The notes under the pieces were generated by a model, which had not been told where the DNA came from, did no database searches, and worked only from the letters and a program-made list of their open reading frames with translations. A stretch of 6,924 nt of DNA from Deltaproteobacteria bacterium (GTDB taxonomy: Bacteria > Desulfobacterota > Desulfobacteria > Desulfobacterales > Desulfatirhabdiaceae): the NCBI GenBank assembly GCA_026388755.1, contig JAPLJE010000318.1, forward strand, positions 1 to 6,924, in the 5' to 3' direction. A program made the position numbers and the translations under genes. Positions within the stretch are counted from its first letter, which is position 1, and each line of letters begins with the position of its first letter. This document shows, piece by piece, positions 1-5,943 of this stretch.

Positions 1-1486
1 CCGCCATCATGATGACGGCAGCCAGAACAGACTGGGGCAGATGGTAGAGCAAAGGGGTAAAAAACAGCAGTGCAATCACCACCGCAATGCTGGTAAAGAC
101 ACTGGAAAGTCCGGATACGGCGCCAGCCTGAAGGTTTACGGCAGACCTTGAAAATGAACCCGATGTCGGATAGCTTTTGCCGATTGCCCCCAGGATATTG
201 GCCAGTCCCTGGCCGATGAGTTCCTGATTGGGGTCCAGTCTCTGACCGGTTTTCCCGGCCATGGCCTTGGCAATGGAAATGGCCTCCATGAATCCCAGAA
301 GGGAAATGATGGCTGCGTAGGGAAAAAGCTGGCCGATAATATTCAGGCGGATTGTTGGAATGGTAAATGCAGGCACCCCTTTGGGAACGGTTCCAACAAC
401 TTCACCGCCGCCGATCATTCTGATTTTATCCAATTTCAGCGGAGAATTTCCCAAACGGATCCGCCAGATCCGTCCGTCGGTTTTTGCATCCTGCGGAACA
501 TTGTCCTTGGGAAAAAAGTTCAGGGAACCATCTGCCTGCTGAATGCCGACAAATAAAAAATTGCGGATTTCTTCCCGATAAATCTGTGCGTCGTAATTGA
601 TCAGATCGCATTTGGTGGAAAGCATTTTATCCTGGTGTTCGGCTTCAAGGGTGGCCAGCAGATCATGTCTGTGTTTGGCATCTTCAATTTGCTTGTTGAT
701 TTCAGTGCGCTTTTCAGCGATGGGGGCCAGGGAGTTGACGGCGGAATTGAATTTCTCCACCATTTCAATGGCTCTTTTGGAGTTGATGGCCGTGATATTT
801 GCGGTGATATCATGTTCGAAATTCATGGTCCATGAAAGGACGGTGGTAATGACAACAGCCACCAGAACATTGGGAATTTTGGGCGCCATCCGTTTGAGTC
901 CATACATGATGGCAAACGCCAGAACCCCCATGGCCAGGGTGGTCCAGTGCGTATAATGCATGGCTGCCTGAACGACTTTGATGATGGTTTCATAATGATG
1001 GGGGGCGTTGTCAACGTTCACGCCGAACATTTTTGAAAGCTGAGAGGTGGCGATGATAATGGCGGCGGCATTGGTAAAACCGTTGACCACCGGATGGGAA
1101 AGAAAATTGACCACCAGGCCCAGCCTGAGAACCCCGAGGCTGAGCTGGAAAACGCCCACCATCAGCGCCAGCAAAATGGCGTAGACGATGTAGCCTTCAC
1201 TGCCGGCAGTGGCCAGCGGCGCCAGAGACGCCGATGTCATCAGGGATACCACCGCAACCGGTCCGGTTGCGAGCTGGCGGCTGGAACCAAAAAGAGAGGC
1301 GATCATGGGCCGGAGAAACGAAGCGTACAGGCCATAATAAGGCGGCAGGCCGGCAAGCTGTGCATAAGCCATGGATTGAGGGATCAATACGAGCGCCACT
1401 GTCAATCCGGAAAGTGCATCGACTCTGAGGTCTGATACAGTGTAATTTTTAAACCAGGCCAAAAACGGAAAAAATCGCTTTAACAT
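1..1486 (-). CDS. SulP/SLC26-family anion permease with a large inserted domain, 3' end outside the window
   Basis: Inner-membrane anion transporter (sulfate, bicarbonate or a related anion; substrate not decidable). I read 495 residues from an ATG at 1486 with no stop before the window edge. The N-terminal SulP signature is clear (SGLTVALVLIPQSMAYAQLA at residues 26-45, then LPPYYGLYASF and SRQLATGPVAVVS). Also seen are GFTNAAAIIIATSQL (136-150) and TSGSFSRSAVN (441-451); S446 and R447 match the anion-site Ser-Arg at the start of TM10 in SLC26 proteins. The C-terminal end and usual STAS domain lie beyond position 1. A hydrophilic insertion at about residues 228-360 is not part of the standard fold. 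The start is supported by AGGTGG just upstream. The gene begins 9 nt after the tetR stop, so both are probably one transcript under TetR control. Family certain, substrate unknown. Confidence 0.93.
   Translation of the reverse strand, partial: MLKRFFPFLAWFKNYTVSDLRVDALSGLTVALVLIPQSMAYAQLAGLPPYYGLYASFLRPMIASLFGSSRQLATGPVAVVSLMTSASLAPLATAGSEGYIVYAILLALMVGVFQLSLGVLRLGLVVNFLSHPVVNGFTNAAAIIIATSQLSKMFGVNVDNAPHHYETIIKVVQAAMHYTHWTTLAMGVLAFAIMYGLKRMAPKIPNVLVAVVITTVLSWTMNFEHDITANITAINSKRAIEMVEKFNSAVNSLAPIAEKRTEINKQIEDAKHRHDLLATLEAEHQDKMLSTKCDLINYDAQIYREEIRNFLFVGIQQADGSLNFFPKDNVPQDAKTDGRIWRIRLGNSPLKLDKIRMIGGGEVVGTVPKGVPAFTIPTIRLNIIGQLFPYAAIISLLGFMEAISIAKAMAGKTGQRLDPNQELIGQGLANILGAIGKSYPTSGSFSRSAVNLQAGAVSGLSSVFTSIAVVIALLFFTPLLYHLPQSVLAAVIMMA
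407..805 (-). other. Coiled-coil/soluble insertion inside the SulP permease
   Basis: Covers about residues 228-360 of the permease. Ordinary SulP proteins pass from the hydrophobic segment VLVAVVITTVLSW (207-219) to the GxVPxGxPxFxIP loop in a few tens of residues. Here about 130 residues intervene. The first part (about 236-308) is charged and looks helical and coiled-coil forming, with many K, E, Q and few hydrophobics. The second part (about 309-360) is mixed, with FLFVGIQQADGSLNFF and GRIWRIRLGN, and could be a small beta domain. By UraA-fold topology (TM7 to TM8) it should face the periplasm; that is inference. The flanking SulP motifs stay in frame, so this is not an assembly artefact. 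Confidence 0.7.
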
Positions 1487-1495
1487 GCATTCCAC

Positions 1496-2089
1496 CTATC
1501 CTGTAACGGGTTTATTTTCCAGCATCCTCCTGCAGGATGCAATCAGTTCATTAAACAGCGCGCCGGCGTCATAAAGATTATAGAGTTTAAAACGCACCAT
1601 CCCATCCACCATCGTAAATACAATCAAGGCTGTTTTTCTGGCGGGCATGGGGCCGATGGACCCATCGGCCTGGCCGGCCAGAAGGGCCTGTTCAAAAATA
1701 TCCACAAAACAGTTGTAAATGGACTCTAAATGTTCCCGGCAAACCGGGTTGACTTCCGCCAGTTCATAAGGATATCTGCGGTGAAGTAGTAAAAAAAGAT
1801 CTTCTTTTAATCCGGCCAGATAGAGATAAAAGGATATCGCTCCCTCCATCATTTCAATGCCGGTTTCGAATTTTCTGTTCTCGGTATAACGGTTAAATTC
1901 GGACAGAATGTCTTCTTTGGCGGCTTTTAAAATTTCGAGAAAAATGTCCTGTTTGGTTTTAAAATGGTAAAAAATTGTGCCTTCCGCCGCACCGGTGGTT
2001 TTGGACAATTCGGCCATTGAAGTGTCTTTAAATCCTTTTCTGGCAAAAAGTTGCATGGCCACTTGAAGAATAATCTCTTTTTTTTTCAT
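1496..2089 (-). CDS. TetR/AcrR-family transcriptional repressor
   Basis: Cytoplasmic DNA-binding regulator of 197 residues, a typical TetR-family length. The N-terminal domain (about 1-60) has the family pattern: helix 1 IILQVAMQLFARKGF, then the helix-turn-helix at about 25-48 (MAELSKTTGAAEGTIFYHF) ending in FKTKQDIFLEIL. The rest is an all-helical ligand-binding and dimerisation domain whose effector cannot be predicted. The gene precedes the SulP permease by 9 nt, and a perfect palindrome lies about 23 bp before its start, so it probably represses itself and the permease. An AGGG-type ribosome site lies about 9 nt upstream of the ATG. Codons 2-4 form a run of nine A residues, a possible slippage site. 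No other copy of the palindrome was seen in the window, so there is no direct evidence that it controls the plus-strand genes. Confidence 0.93.
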   Translation of the reverse strand: MKKKEIILQVAMQLFARKGFKDTSMAELSKTTGAAEGTIFYHFKTKQDIFLEILKAAKEDILSEFNRYTENRKFETGIEMMEGAISFYLYLAGLKEDLFLLLHRRYPYELAEVNPVCREHLESIYNCFVDIFEQALLAGQADGSIGPMPARKTALIVFTMVDGMVRFKLYNLYDAGALFNELIASCRRMLENKPVTG

Positions 2090-2111
2090 GGATAAATCCC
2101 TGTAAAATTAA

Positions 2112-2125
2112 ACTGAGTACTCAGT
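2112..2125. promoter_or_regulatory. Probable TetR operator (perfect palindrome)
   Basis: ACTGAGTACTCAGT reads identically on both strands over 14 bp. It lies 23 bp before the tetR start codon, immediately downstream of the candidate -10 box and about at the transcription start. Its size and symmetry suit a TetR-family dimer. Assignment to the adjacent repressor is inferred from position. Confidence 0.7.
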
Positions 2126-2133
2126 CGGTTTTT

Positions 2134-2162
2134 TAAATATCGCAATAAAACAGAGGTGTCAA
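2134..2162 (-). promoter_or_regulatory. Candidate sigma70 promoter of tetR-sulP
   Basis: On the minus strand a perfect TTGACA -35 box (2162-2157) is followed after 17 bp by TATTTA (2139-2134), a weaker -10. Transcription would start near 2127, beside the palindrome, so repressor binding would block initiation. Confidence 0.5.
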
Positions 2163-2493
2163 CTTAAAAATGACTTTCAAAAAAGATGATCATTTGCGAA
2201 AGCCGGGGACCGCAGTTATGAATCATTCGGGTTGCCGGATTGTCAACATTATCAATAAACTCGCATTGTGAGCCTTCGGCCAAGACCATTTATTGTCGAA
2301 ACAAAAATACTTGACAAGTCACATTATGGCTGCGATATAGCTATTCAACTATCATCCTGTAAGTGAACGGCATTTGCTGTAACGGGGTTTCCACGTGACG
2401 CAAAGGAACAACGTGAAATGTTGATTGATATGAAAGGATGCCGGATTCCAGTCACAATTTTCAACAAATATAAAGGTGAAGGGAGGTGAAATT
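2163..2493. other. Divergent intergenic region
   Basis: About 330 bp between the tetR promoter and the accessory peptide gene. I see a candidate plus-strand promoter at 2311-2339 and the strong ribosome site GGGAGGTGA at 2481-2489. An ORF of 17 codons at 2218 has no ribosome site and is not credible. There is no convincing terminator, RNA gene or mobile-element end. The stretch from the promoter to the first start codon is a leader of about 150 nt with no riboswitch class that I recognise. Confidence 0.5.
2311..2339 (+). promoter_or_regulatory. Candidate promoter for the symporter cassette
   Basis: A perfect TTGACA (2311-2316) has GATATA at a 17-bp spacing (2334-2339), or TATAGC at 19 bp (2336-2341); both -10 candidates are weak. 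The -35 box sits inside ACTTGACAAGT (2309-2319), an 11-bp inverted repeat with 5-bp arms, which could be a regulator site. Confidence 0.4.
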
Positions 2494-2598
2494 ATGTTGG
2501 GATTAACTGACGGTGGAATTATTGCTGCTTACCTGCTGGTGATCGGCAGCGCTGGCCTTTGTATTATTTATGGTTGGATTAATTGGGGAAAAGATTAA
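2494..2598 (+). CDS. Symporter small accessory protein (34 residues)
   Basis: A very short membrane peptide. It starts MLGLTDGGIIAAYLL, has one hydrophobic segment (about residues 9-26) and ends in YGWINWGKD. This pattern (MLGLTD, then a single transmembrane helix, then YGxINW) matches the small accessory proteins encoded directly before many bacterial sodium:solute symporters. They are thought to associate with the symporter, but their role is largely uncharacterised. Support for translation is strong: the ribosome site GGGAGGTGA ends 4 nt before the ATG. The symporter start follows 18 nt after the stop, so the two genes should be co-transcribed and possibly translationally coupled. Confidence 0.87.
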   Translation: MLGLTDGGIIAAYLLVIGSAGLCIIYGWINWGKD

Positions 2599-2616
2599 AG
2601 AGAGGGGAATTTACAG

Positions 2617-4212
2617 ATGGGTCGTTCAATATTTTTTATTATTCTGGCAGTTTATCTGGGAATTATCGCATTTTTAAGTTATCTTGGCTATAAACAGACA
2701 AAGAGTTCCAAAGACTACATGGTTGCCGGAGGAAATGTTCATCCCTATCTTATGGGATTAGCTTATGGTGCATCATTTATATCAACATCTGCTATCGTGG
2801 GTTTTGGAGGAGCCGCTGGTGTTTATGGAATGAGCCTGTTATGGCTGACCGTCTGCAACATCCTGATTGGTGTCTTCATCGCCTTTGTTTTCTTCGGTAA
2901 GAAGACTCGAGCCTTAGGTCAACAACTGAATGCTTTCACTTTCCCCGAGCTCTTGGGCAAACGGTATAATTCAGTCTTTATCCGGCGTTTTTCTGCATCC
3001 TTATTCTCCTTTGTTATGCCGTTATATGCAGCCGCAGTTCTGATTGGTGGTGCCCGCTTTTTGCAGGAATCCATGCAACTGGACTTTACGACATCCGTTT
3101 GGATCTTTTCCATCGTTGTTATGCTCAATGTGTATTTCGGTGCTTTAAGGGGTATTGTCTATACAGACGCCTTCCGTGGAACACTTGATTTTGGAATTAT
3201 GGCGATTATATTAGTCTCCACTTACGTAAAATTAGGTGGCATCTCAGGTGCTCATGCTAAACTTGATGCCATGAAAAGCATGGTACCGGCGGCATTGGCT
3301 GCTCAAGGCCATATGGGTTGGGCTTCAATGCCCCTTTTTGGCTCGCAAACCTGGTGGTTTGTTTTCTCGACCCTGGTGCTTGGCGTAGGAATTGGAGTTC
3401 TGGCCCAGCCCCAGTTAATCGTTCGTTTTCTCATGGTAAAATCCTCCAAGGAGATTAACCGGGCTGTTATGTTCGGGTCAACCTTTATTCTATTTATGAC
3501 CGGAGTGGCTTTCACGGTTGGCGCTCTATCCAATGTTTTCTTCAAAGATGCAATGGGTAAAATTTCCATCGCAGCAACCGCTTCAGCAGCTTTTCCTAAT
3601 GGTAACTCAGACAATATTATCCCCCTATTTATCTCCCAGGCGATGCCTTCCTGGTTAACCTATCTTTTCCTCTTGGGCCTTTTGGCAGCCGCCATGTCAG
3701 CCTTAAGCGGCCAGTTCCACATGATTTCCACATCAATTAGTTACGATCTTAACCCCAGTGCCGGTAAAAATGAACATAAAGCAGTAACGCTCGGTCGCAT
3801 AGGGACCATTATTGGTTTCGTTTTAACAATGATTGTGATATTCCAACTTCCCGGCAGTATTATTCCCATTGCAACAGCGATCTTCTTCGGACTCTGCGCC
3901 GCAGGTTTTTTGCCGATGTATGTTGCTGCTCTATATTGGAAACGCGTGAGCACGCCAGCAGCCATTTCAAGTATGTTGGCCGGTGCGGGAACCTATATTT
4001 ACATGGTTCTTTTCGTGCATGCGAAAGAAGCTGGTATTTTTGGACTATGCAAAATGCTCTTTAATAAAACAACACTCTCTTCTGCCCCGTGGACTTACAT
4101 CGACCCGATGGTGGTTGCCTTACCTGTAAGCATCACCGTTATCGTTGTCGTTTCTTTATTATCCAAAACCCAACCATTTGTTTTCAATACAGCGCAAGGT
4201 GCTTTTAAGTAA
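2617..4212 (+). CDS. Sodium:solute symporter (SSS/SLC5 family)
   Basis: Inner-membrane secondary transporter of 531 residues, a normal length for the family, with about 13 hydrophobic segments. Key regions are YGASFISTSAIVGFGG (50-65, TM1 region with the unwound centre), GALRGIVYTDAFRG (175-188, SSS signature), AQPQLIVRFLMVKSSKEINR (263-282) and AAAMSALSGQFHMISTSIS (357-375, TM8 half of the Na2 sodium site). The substrate is probably a carboxylate or similar small organic solute, but this cannot be fixed from the motifs. By alignment with PutP, the second of the two adjacent hydroxyl residues of the Na2 site appears to be alanine (A362 after S361). Start chosen at 2617 with GAGGGG 9 nt upstream. 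Many TTA leucine codons and lower GC than neighbouring genes suggest separate ancestry. Confidence 0.92.
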   Translation: MGRSIFFIILAVYLGIIAFLSYLGYKQTKSSKDYMVAGGNVHPYLMGLAYGASFISTSAIVGFGGAAGVYGMSLLWLTVCNILIGVFIAFVFFGKKTRALGQQLNAFTFPELLGKRYNSVFIRRFSASLFSFVMPLYAAAVLIGGARFLQESMQLDFTTSVWIFSIVVMLNVYFGALRGIVYTDAFRGTLDFGIMAIILVSTYVKLGGISGAHAKLDAMKSMVPAALAAQGHMGWASMPLFGSQTWWFVFSTLVLGVGIGVLAQPQLIVRFLMVKSSKEINRAVMFGSTFILFMTGVAFTVGALSNVFFKDAMGKISIAATASAAFPNGNSDNIIPLFISQAMPSWLTYLFLLGLLAAAMSALSGQFHMISTSISYDLNPSAGKNEHKAVTLGRIGTIIGFVLTMIVIFQLPGSIIPIATAIFFGLCAAGFLPMYVAALYWKRVSTPAAISSMLAGAGTYIYMVLFVHAKEAGIFGLCKMLFNKTTLSSAPWTYIDPMVVALPVSITVIVVVSLLSKTQPFVFNTAQGAFK

Positions 4213-4273
4213 CTGCATCTTCTCTGTGCCCTCTATGGATAGATTTTTATGGTTGGAACGATGATCCAGGCCA

Positions 4274-4312
4274 AAAACCAGGATGTTGTCAAAAAACATC
4301 TTGGTTTTATTA
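4274..4312 (+). terminator. Rho-independent terminator of the symporter cassette
   Basis: Arms AAAACCAGGATGTT (4274-4287) and AACATCTTGGTTTT (4295-4308) pair over 14 bp with one G-U wobble around a 7-nt loop, followed by a T-rich tail (TTTTATTATTT). It lies about 60 nt after the symporter stop and separates this cassette from the ACT operon. The A/T-rich arm ends mean it could work in both directions. Confidence 0.75.
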
Positions 4313-4358
4313 TTTAAAGTTCATGAATATAATTCAATATGTATAATATATTTTTTTC

Positions 4359-4387
4359 TTGACTTCTGATCACACTCTGCCTATTAA
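4359..4387 (+). promoter_or_regulatory. Sigma70-type promoter of the ACT-reductase-activase operon
   Basis: TTGACT (4359-4364) and TATTAA (4382-4387) are separated by exactly 17 bp. They match the consensus at 5/6 and 4/6 positions. The expected start is near 4394, giving a leader of about 90 nt. A TATAAT at 4342-4347 just upstream has no acceptable -35. Confidence 0.55.
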
Positions 4388-4401
4388 TCAAAAGTAGTTA
4401 C

Positions 4402-4421
4402 AATGTGATTAAAATGTGATT
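4402..4421 (+). repeat. 11-bp-phased direct repeat, probable operator
   Basis: AATGTGATT occurs at 4402-4410 and again at 4413-4421, start-to-start distance 11 bp, which is about one helical turn. An inverted half-site, ATCACA (4369-4374), lies inside the promoter spacer. The position just downstream of the predicted start suggests a repressor site; the regulator is unknown. Confidence 0.45.
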
Positions 4422-4485
4422 GTTGTTTGTTGATACTTTGATAATTCATGATCTCCGGCCATCACAACAGAAAGGAGTCAATTGT

Positions 4486-4929
4486 ATGAAATTAAAACAA
4501 ATATCCATTTCCATAGAAAACTCTCCGGGCAGGCTTTACGAAATCACCCGCGCCCTCGGAGAGGCAGGGATCAATTTAAGGGCATTGAATCTTGTGGACA
4601 GCGGCGATTTCGGCATGCTCCGGCTTCTCGTGTCTGATTTGGCCAAAACCCGTAGAATCATGATGGAAAACCACATGCCGGCCCGGGTGGACGATGTGGT
4701 GGCTGTTGAGATCGAAGATAAACCGGGAAGACTGTCCGAGGTGCTCAAGCCCCTCATGGATGCCAGAATCAACGTCATGTATATGTATGCATTTATCGGC
4801 ATGTCCTCAAACAATGCCATCATGATTTTCCGCTTCAGCGACAATGACAAGGCCATCGAAATTCTTCTGGCCAGCGGGGTCAGGCTGCTGGATGCCGAAG
4901 CCTTCGGCATCCTGGAAACCGAAAGCTGA
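4486..4929 (+). CDS. Tandem ACT-domain protein
   Basis: Small cytoplasmic protein of 147 residues made of two ACT domains, at about residues 1-67 and 71-141. Each opens with the ligand-loop pattern: SIENSPGRLYEITRALGEAGIN (first) and EIEDKPGRLSEVLKPLMDARIN (second), the P-G-R-L core being conserved in both. ACT domains usually bind amino acids and act as sensors or allosteric modules. There is no attached catalytic or DNA-binding domain. I chose the ATG at 4486 because AAAGGAG lies 8 nt upstream and the first ACT strand starts at once; an upstream ATG at 4420 would overlap the repeat operator and add an unrelated tail. As the first gene of the operon it may sense a substrate or product amino acid for the downstream enzymes. 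That role is inferred from domain and position. Confidence 0.88.
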   Translation: MKLKQISISIENSPGRLYEITRALGEAGINLRALNLVDSGDFGMLRLLVSDLAKTRRIMMENHMPARVDDVVAVEIEDKPGRLSEVLKPLMDARINVMYMYAFIGMSSNNAIMIFRFSDNDKAIEILLASGVRLLDAEAFGILETES

Positions 4930-4958
4930 TGTTTTGATATCAAAGGGGAGAATATTCC

Positions 4959-5906
4959 ATGGATGAGAAACCGGAATTTTGCCCGCGATCCTTTGCGGTC
5001 ATCGGAGCAGGTCCCGTAGGATGTATTGTGGCGGCTTTTCTTGCCAGAGGCGGATATGAGGTGACCCTGTGTGACGTCATTCCCGCATTGATTGAACCTG
5101 CAATGAGCCCCGGAATTCTGATTGAGGGTGCGGAAAATCTTCAGCAGTCTGTTACCCGGGTCTGCACGCAGATCGATGAACTGGCGGATCATATGCCGGA
5201 TGTGATCTTCATCACCGTAAAAGCCAATGTGCTTCCCCTCATCTCTTCCGCCATCGAGGGGTTTTACCGGGAAGGCATGTACATCATCAGTTGGCAGAAC
5301 GGGATAGACACGGAGCTTGAAATTGCCAAGGTTTTGGGCCGGAAACCGGCCATGCGGGCCGTTGTCAATTACGGGTGCGGACTGATCAAGCCGGGTCATG
5401 TGAAAATAGCCTTTCATCATCCGCCGCATTATCTGCAGGAGATGGACCCGGACTCCAGACCGGCAGCCATTGCCATTGCCGAAGCGCTGAGCACAACCGG
5501 GCTCTTGACCCGGCACACCGACAGCATCGTTTCGATGGTCTGGCGAAAAGGAATCCTGAATGCCTGCATGAATCCGGTTTGTGCGGTGACCGGACTGACC
5601 ATGGCCCAGGCCATGGGAGACCCCATCGTGTTTCAGATTGTGGATGCCCTGATCAAGGAATGCGTTAAGGTGGCAAGGGCAAATGAAATCAATCTGGGTT
5701 GGGATTTTTATCCGGGGGCCATCGAATACATGAAAAAGGCAGGCGATCACAAGCCTTCGATGCTGATGGACATAGAAAACAAGCGTCGTACCGAGATTGA
5801 TTATATGAACGGGAAATTCATCGAATATGGCGCCCAGGCAGGCATCGAAACGCCCTATAACATCATGATCCGCTCTCTGGTCAAGGCCATCGAATCTAAA
5901 AAATAA
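4959..5906 (+). CDS. Ketopantoate reductase (ApbA/PanE) family 2-oxoacid reductase
   Basis: Cytoplasmic NAD(P)H-dependent reductase of 315 residues, normal family length. The Rossmann motif AVIGAGPVGCIVAAFLARGG is at 13-32. The family's catalytic residues are present: K197 and N201 in WRKGILNACMNP, and E279 in RRTEIDYMNG, corresponding to K176, N180 and E256 of E. coli PanE. The N-terminal half binds nucleotide; the helical C-terminal half, from about 190, holds the active site. Annotation pipelines would call it 2-dehydropantoate 2-reductase, but no pantothenate gene is adjacent. Members of the family can reduce other 2-oxoacids (the Lactococcus PanE acts on branched-chain ones). Next to a 2-hydroxyacyl-CoA dehydratase-type system, a 2-oxoacid to 2-hydroxyacid role is plausible. 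AAGGGGAG 8 nt before the ATG supports the start. Confidence 0.88.
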   Translation: MDEKPEFCPRSFAVIGAGPVGCIVAAFLARGGYEVTLCDVIPALIEPAMSPGILIEGAENLQQSVTRVCTQIDELADHMPDVIFITVKANVLPLISSAIEGFYREGMYIISWQNGIDTELEIAKVLGRKPAMRAVVNYGCGLIKPGHVKIAFHHPPHYLQEMDPDSRPAAIAIAEALSTTGLLTRHTDSIVSMVWRKGILNACMNPVCAVTGLTMAQAMGDPIVFQIVDALIKECVKVARANEINLGWDFYPGAIEYMKKAGDHKPSMLMDIENKRRTEIDYMNGKFIEYGAQAGIETPYNIMIRSLVKAIESKK

Positions 5907-5943
5907 TGCGCTTCTGACTACTTAAACAGATGGATTCAATCCC

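Noticed and set aside
660..700. Possible sigma54 -24/-12 element (TTGGCA followed by TTTGCT)
   Set aside because: The GG-to-GC spacing is 12 nt rather than 10, and the site lies inside the permease coding sequence on the opposite strand with no gene downstream.
597..956. Plus-strand ORF of 119 codons with hydrophobic content
   Set aside because: It is antisense to the permease and its insertion; its hydrophobicity arises from the complementary frame, and no ribosome site was seen.
1094..1435. Plus-strand ORF of 113 codons opposite the SulP permease
   Set aside because: The minus-strand frame encodes unmistakable SulP signatures through this whole stretch; the plus-strand product is Gln/Arg/His-rich with no family resemblance.
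2218..2271. 17-residue ORF in the divergent intergenic region
   Set aside because: No ribosome site, no recognisable motif, and upstream of the candidate promoter; compatible with chance.
4321..4350. TATAAT box at 4342-4347 as an alternative operon promoter
   Set aside because: At 17 bp upstream there is only GTTCAT, a poor -35; the pair at 4359-4387 is better on both boxes and spacing.
4420..4485. N-terminal extension of the ACT protein to an ATG at 4420
   Set aside because: The extra 22 residues overlap the direct-repeat element, show no ACT homology, and the ATG at 4486 has a strong ribosome site at proper spacing.
4536..5750. Minus-strand ORF of 404 codons opposite the ACT and reductase genes
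   Set aside because: It is an antisense shadow: it spans two well-supported plus-strand genes and the gap between them, has no recognisable domain, and its composition (many His, Gly, Arg, Asn) mirrors the codons of the real genes.
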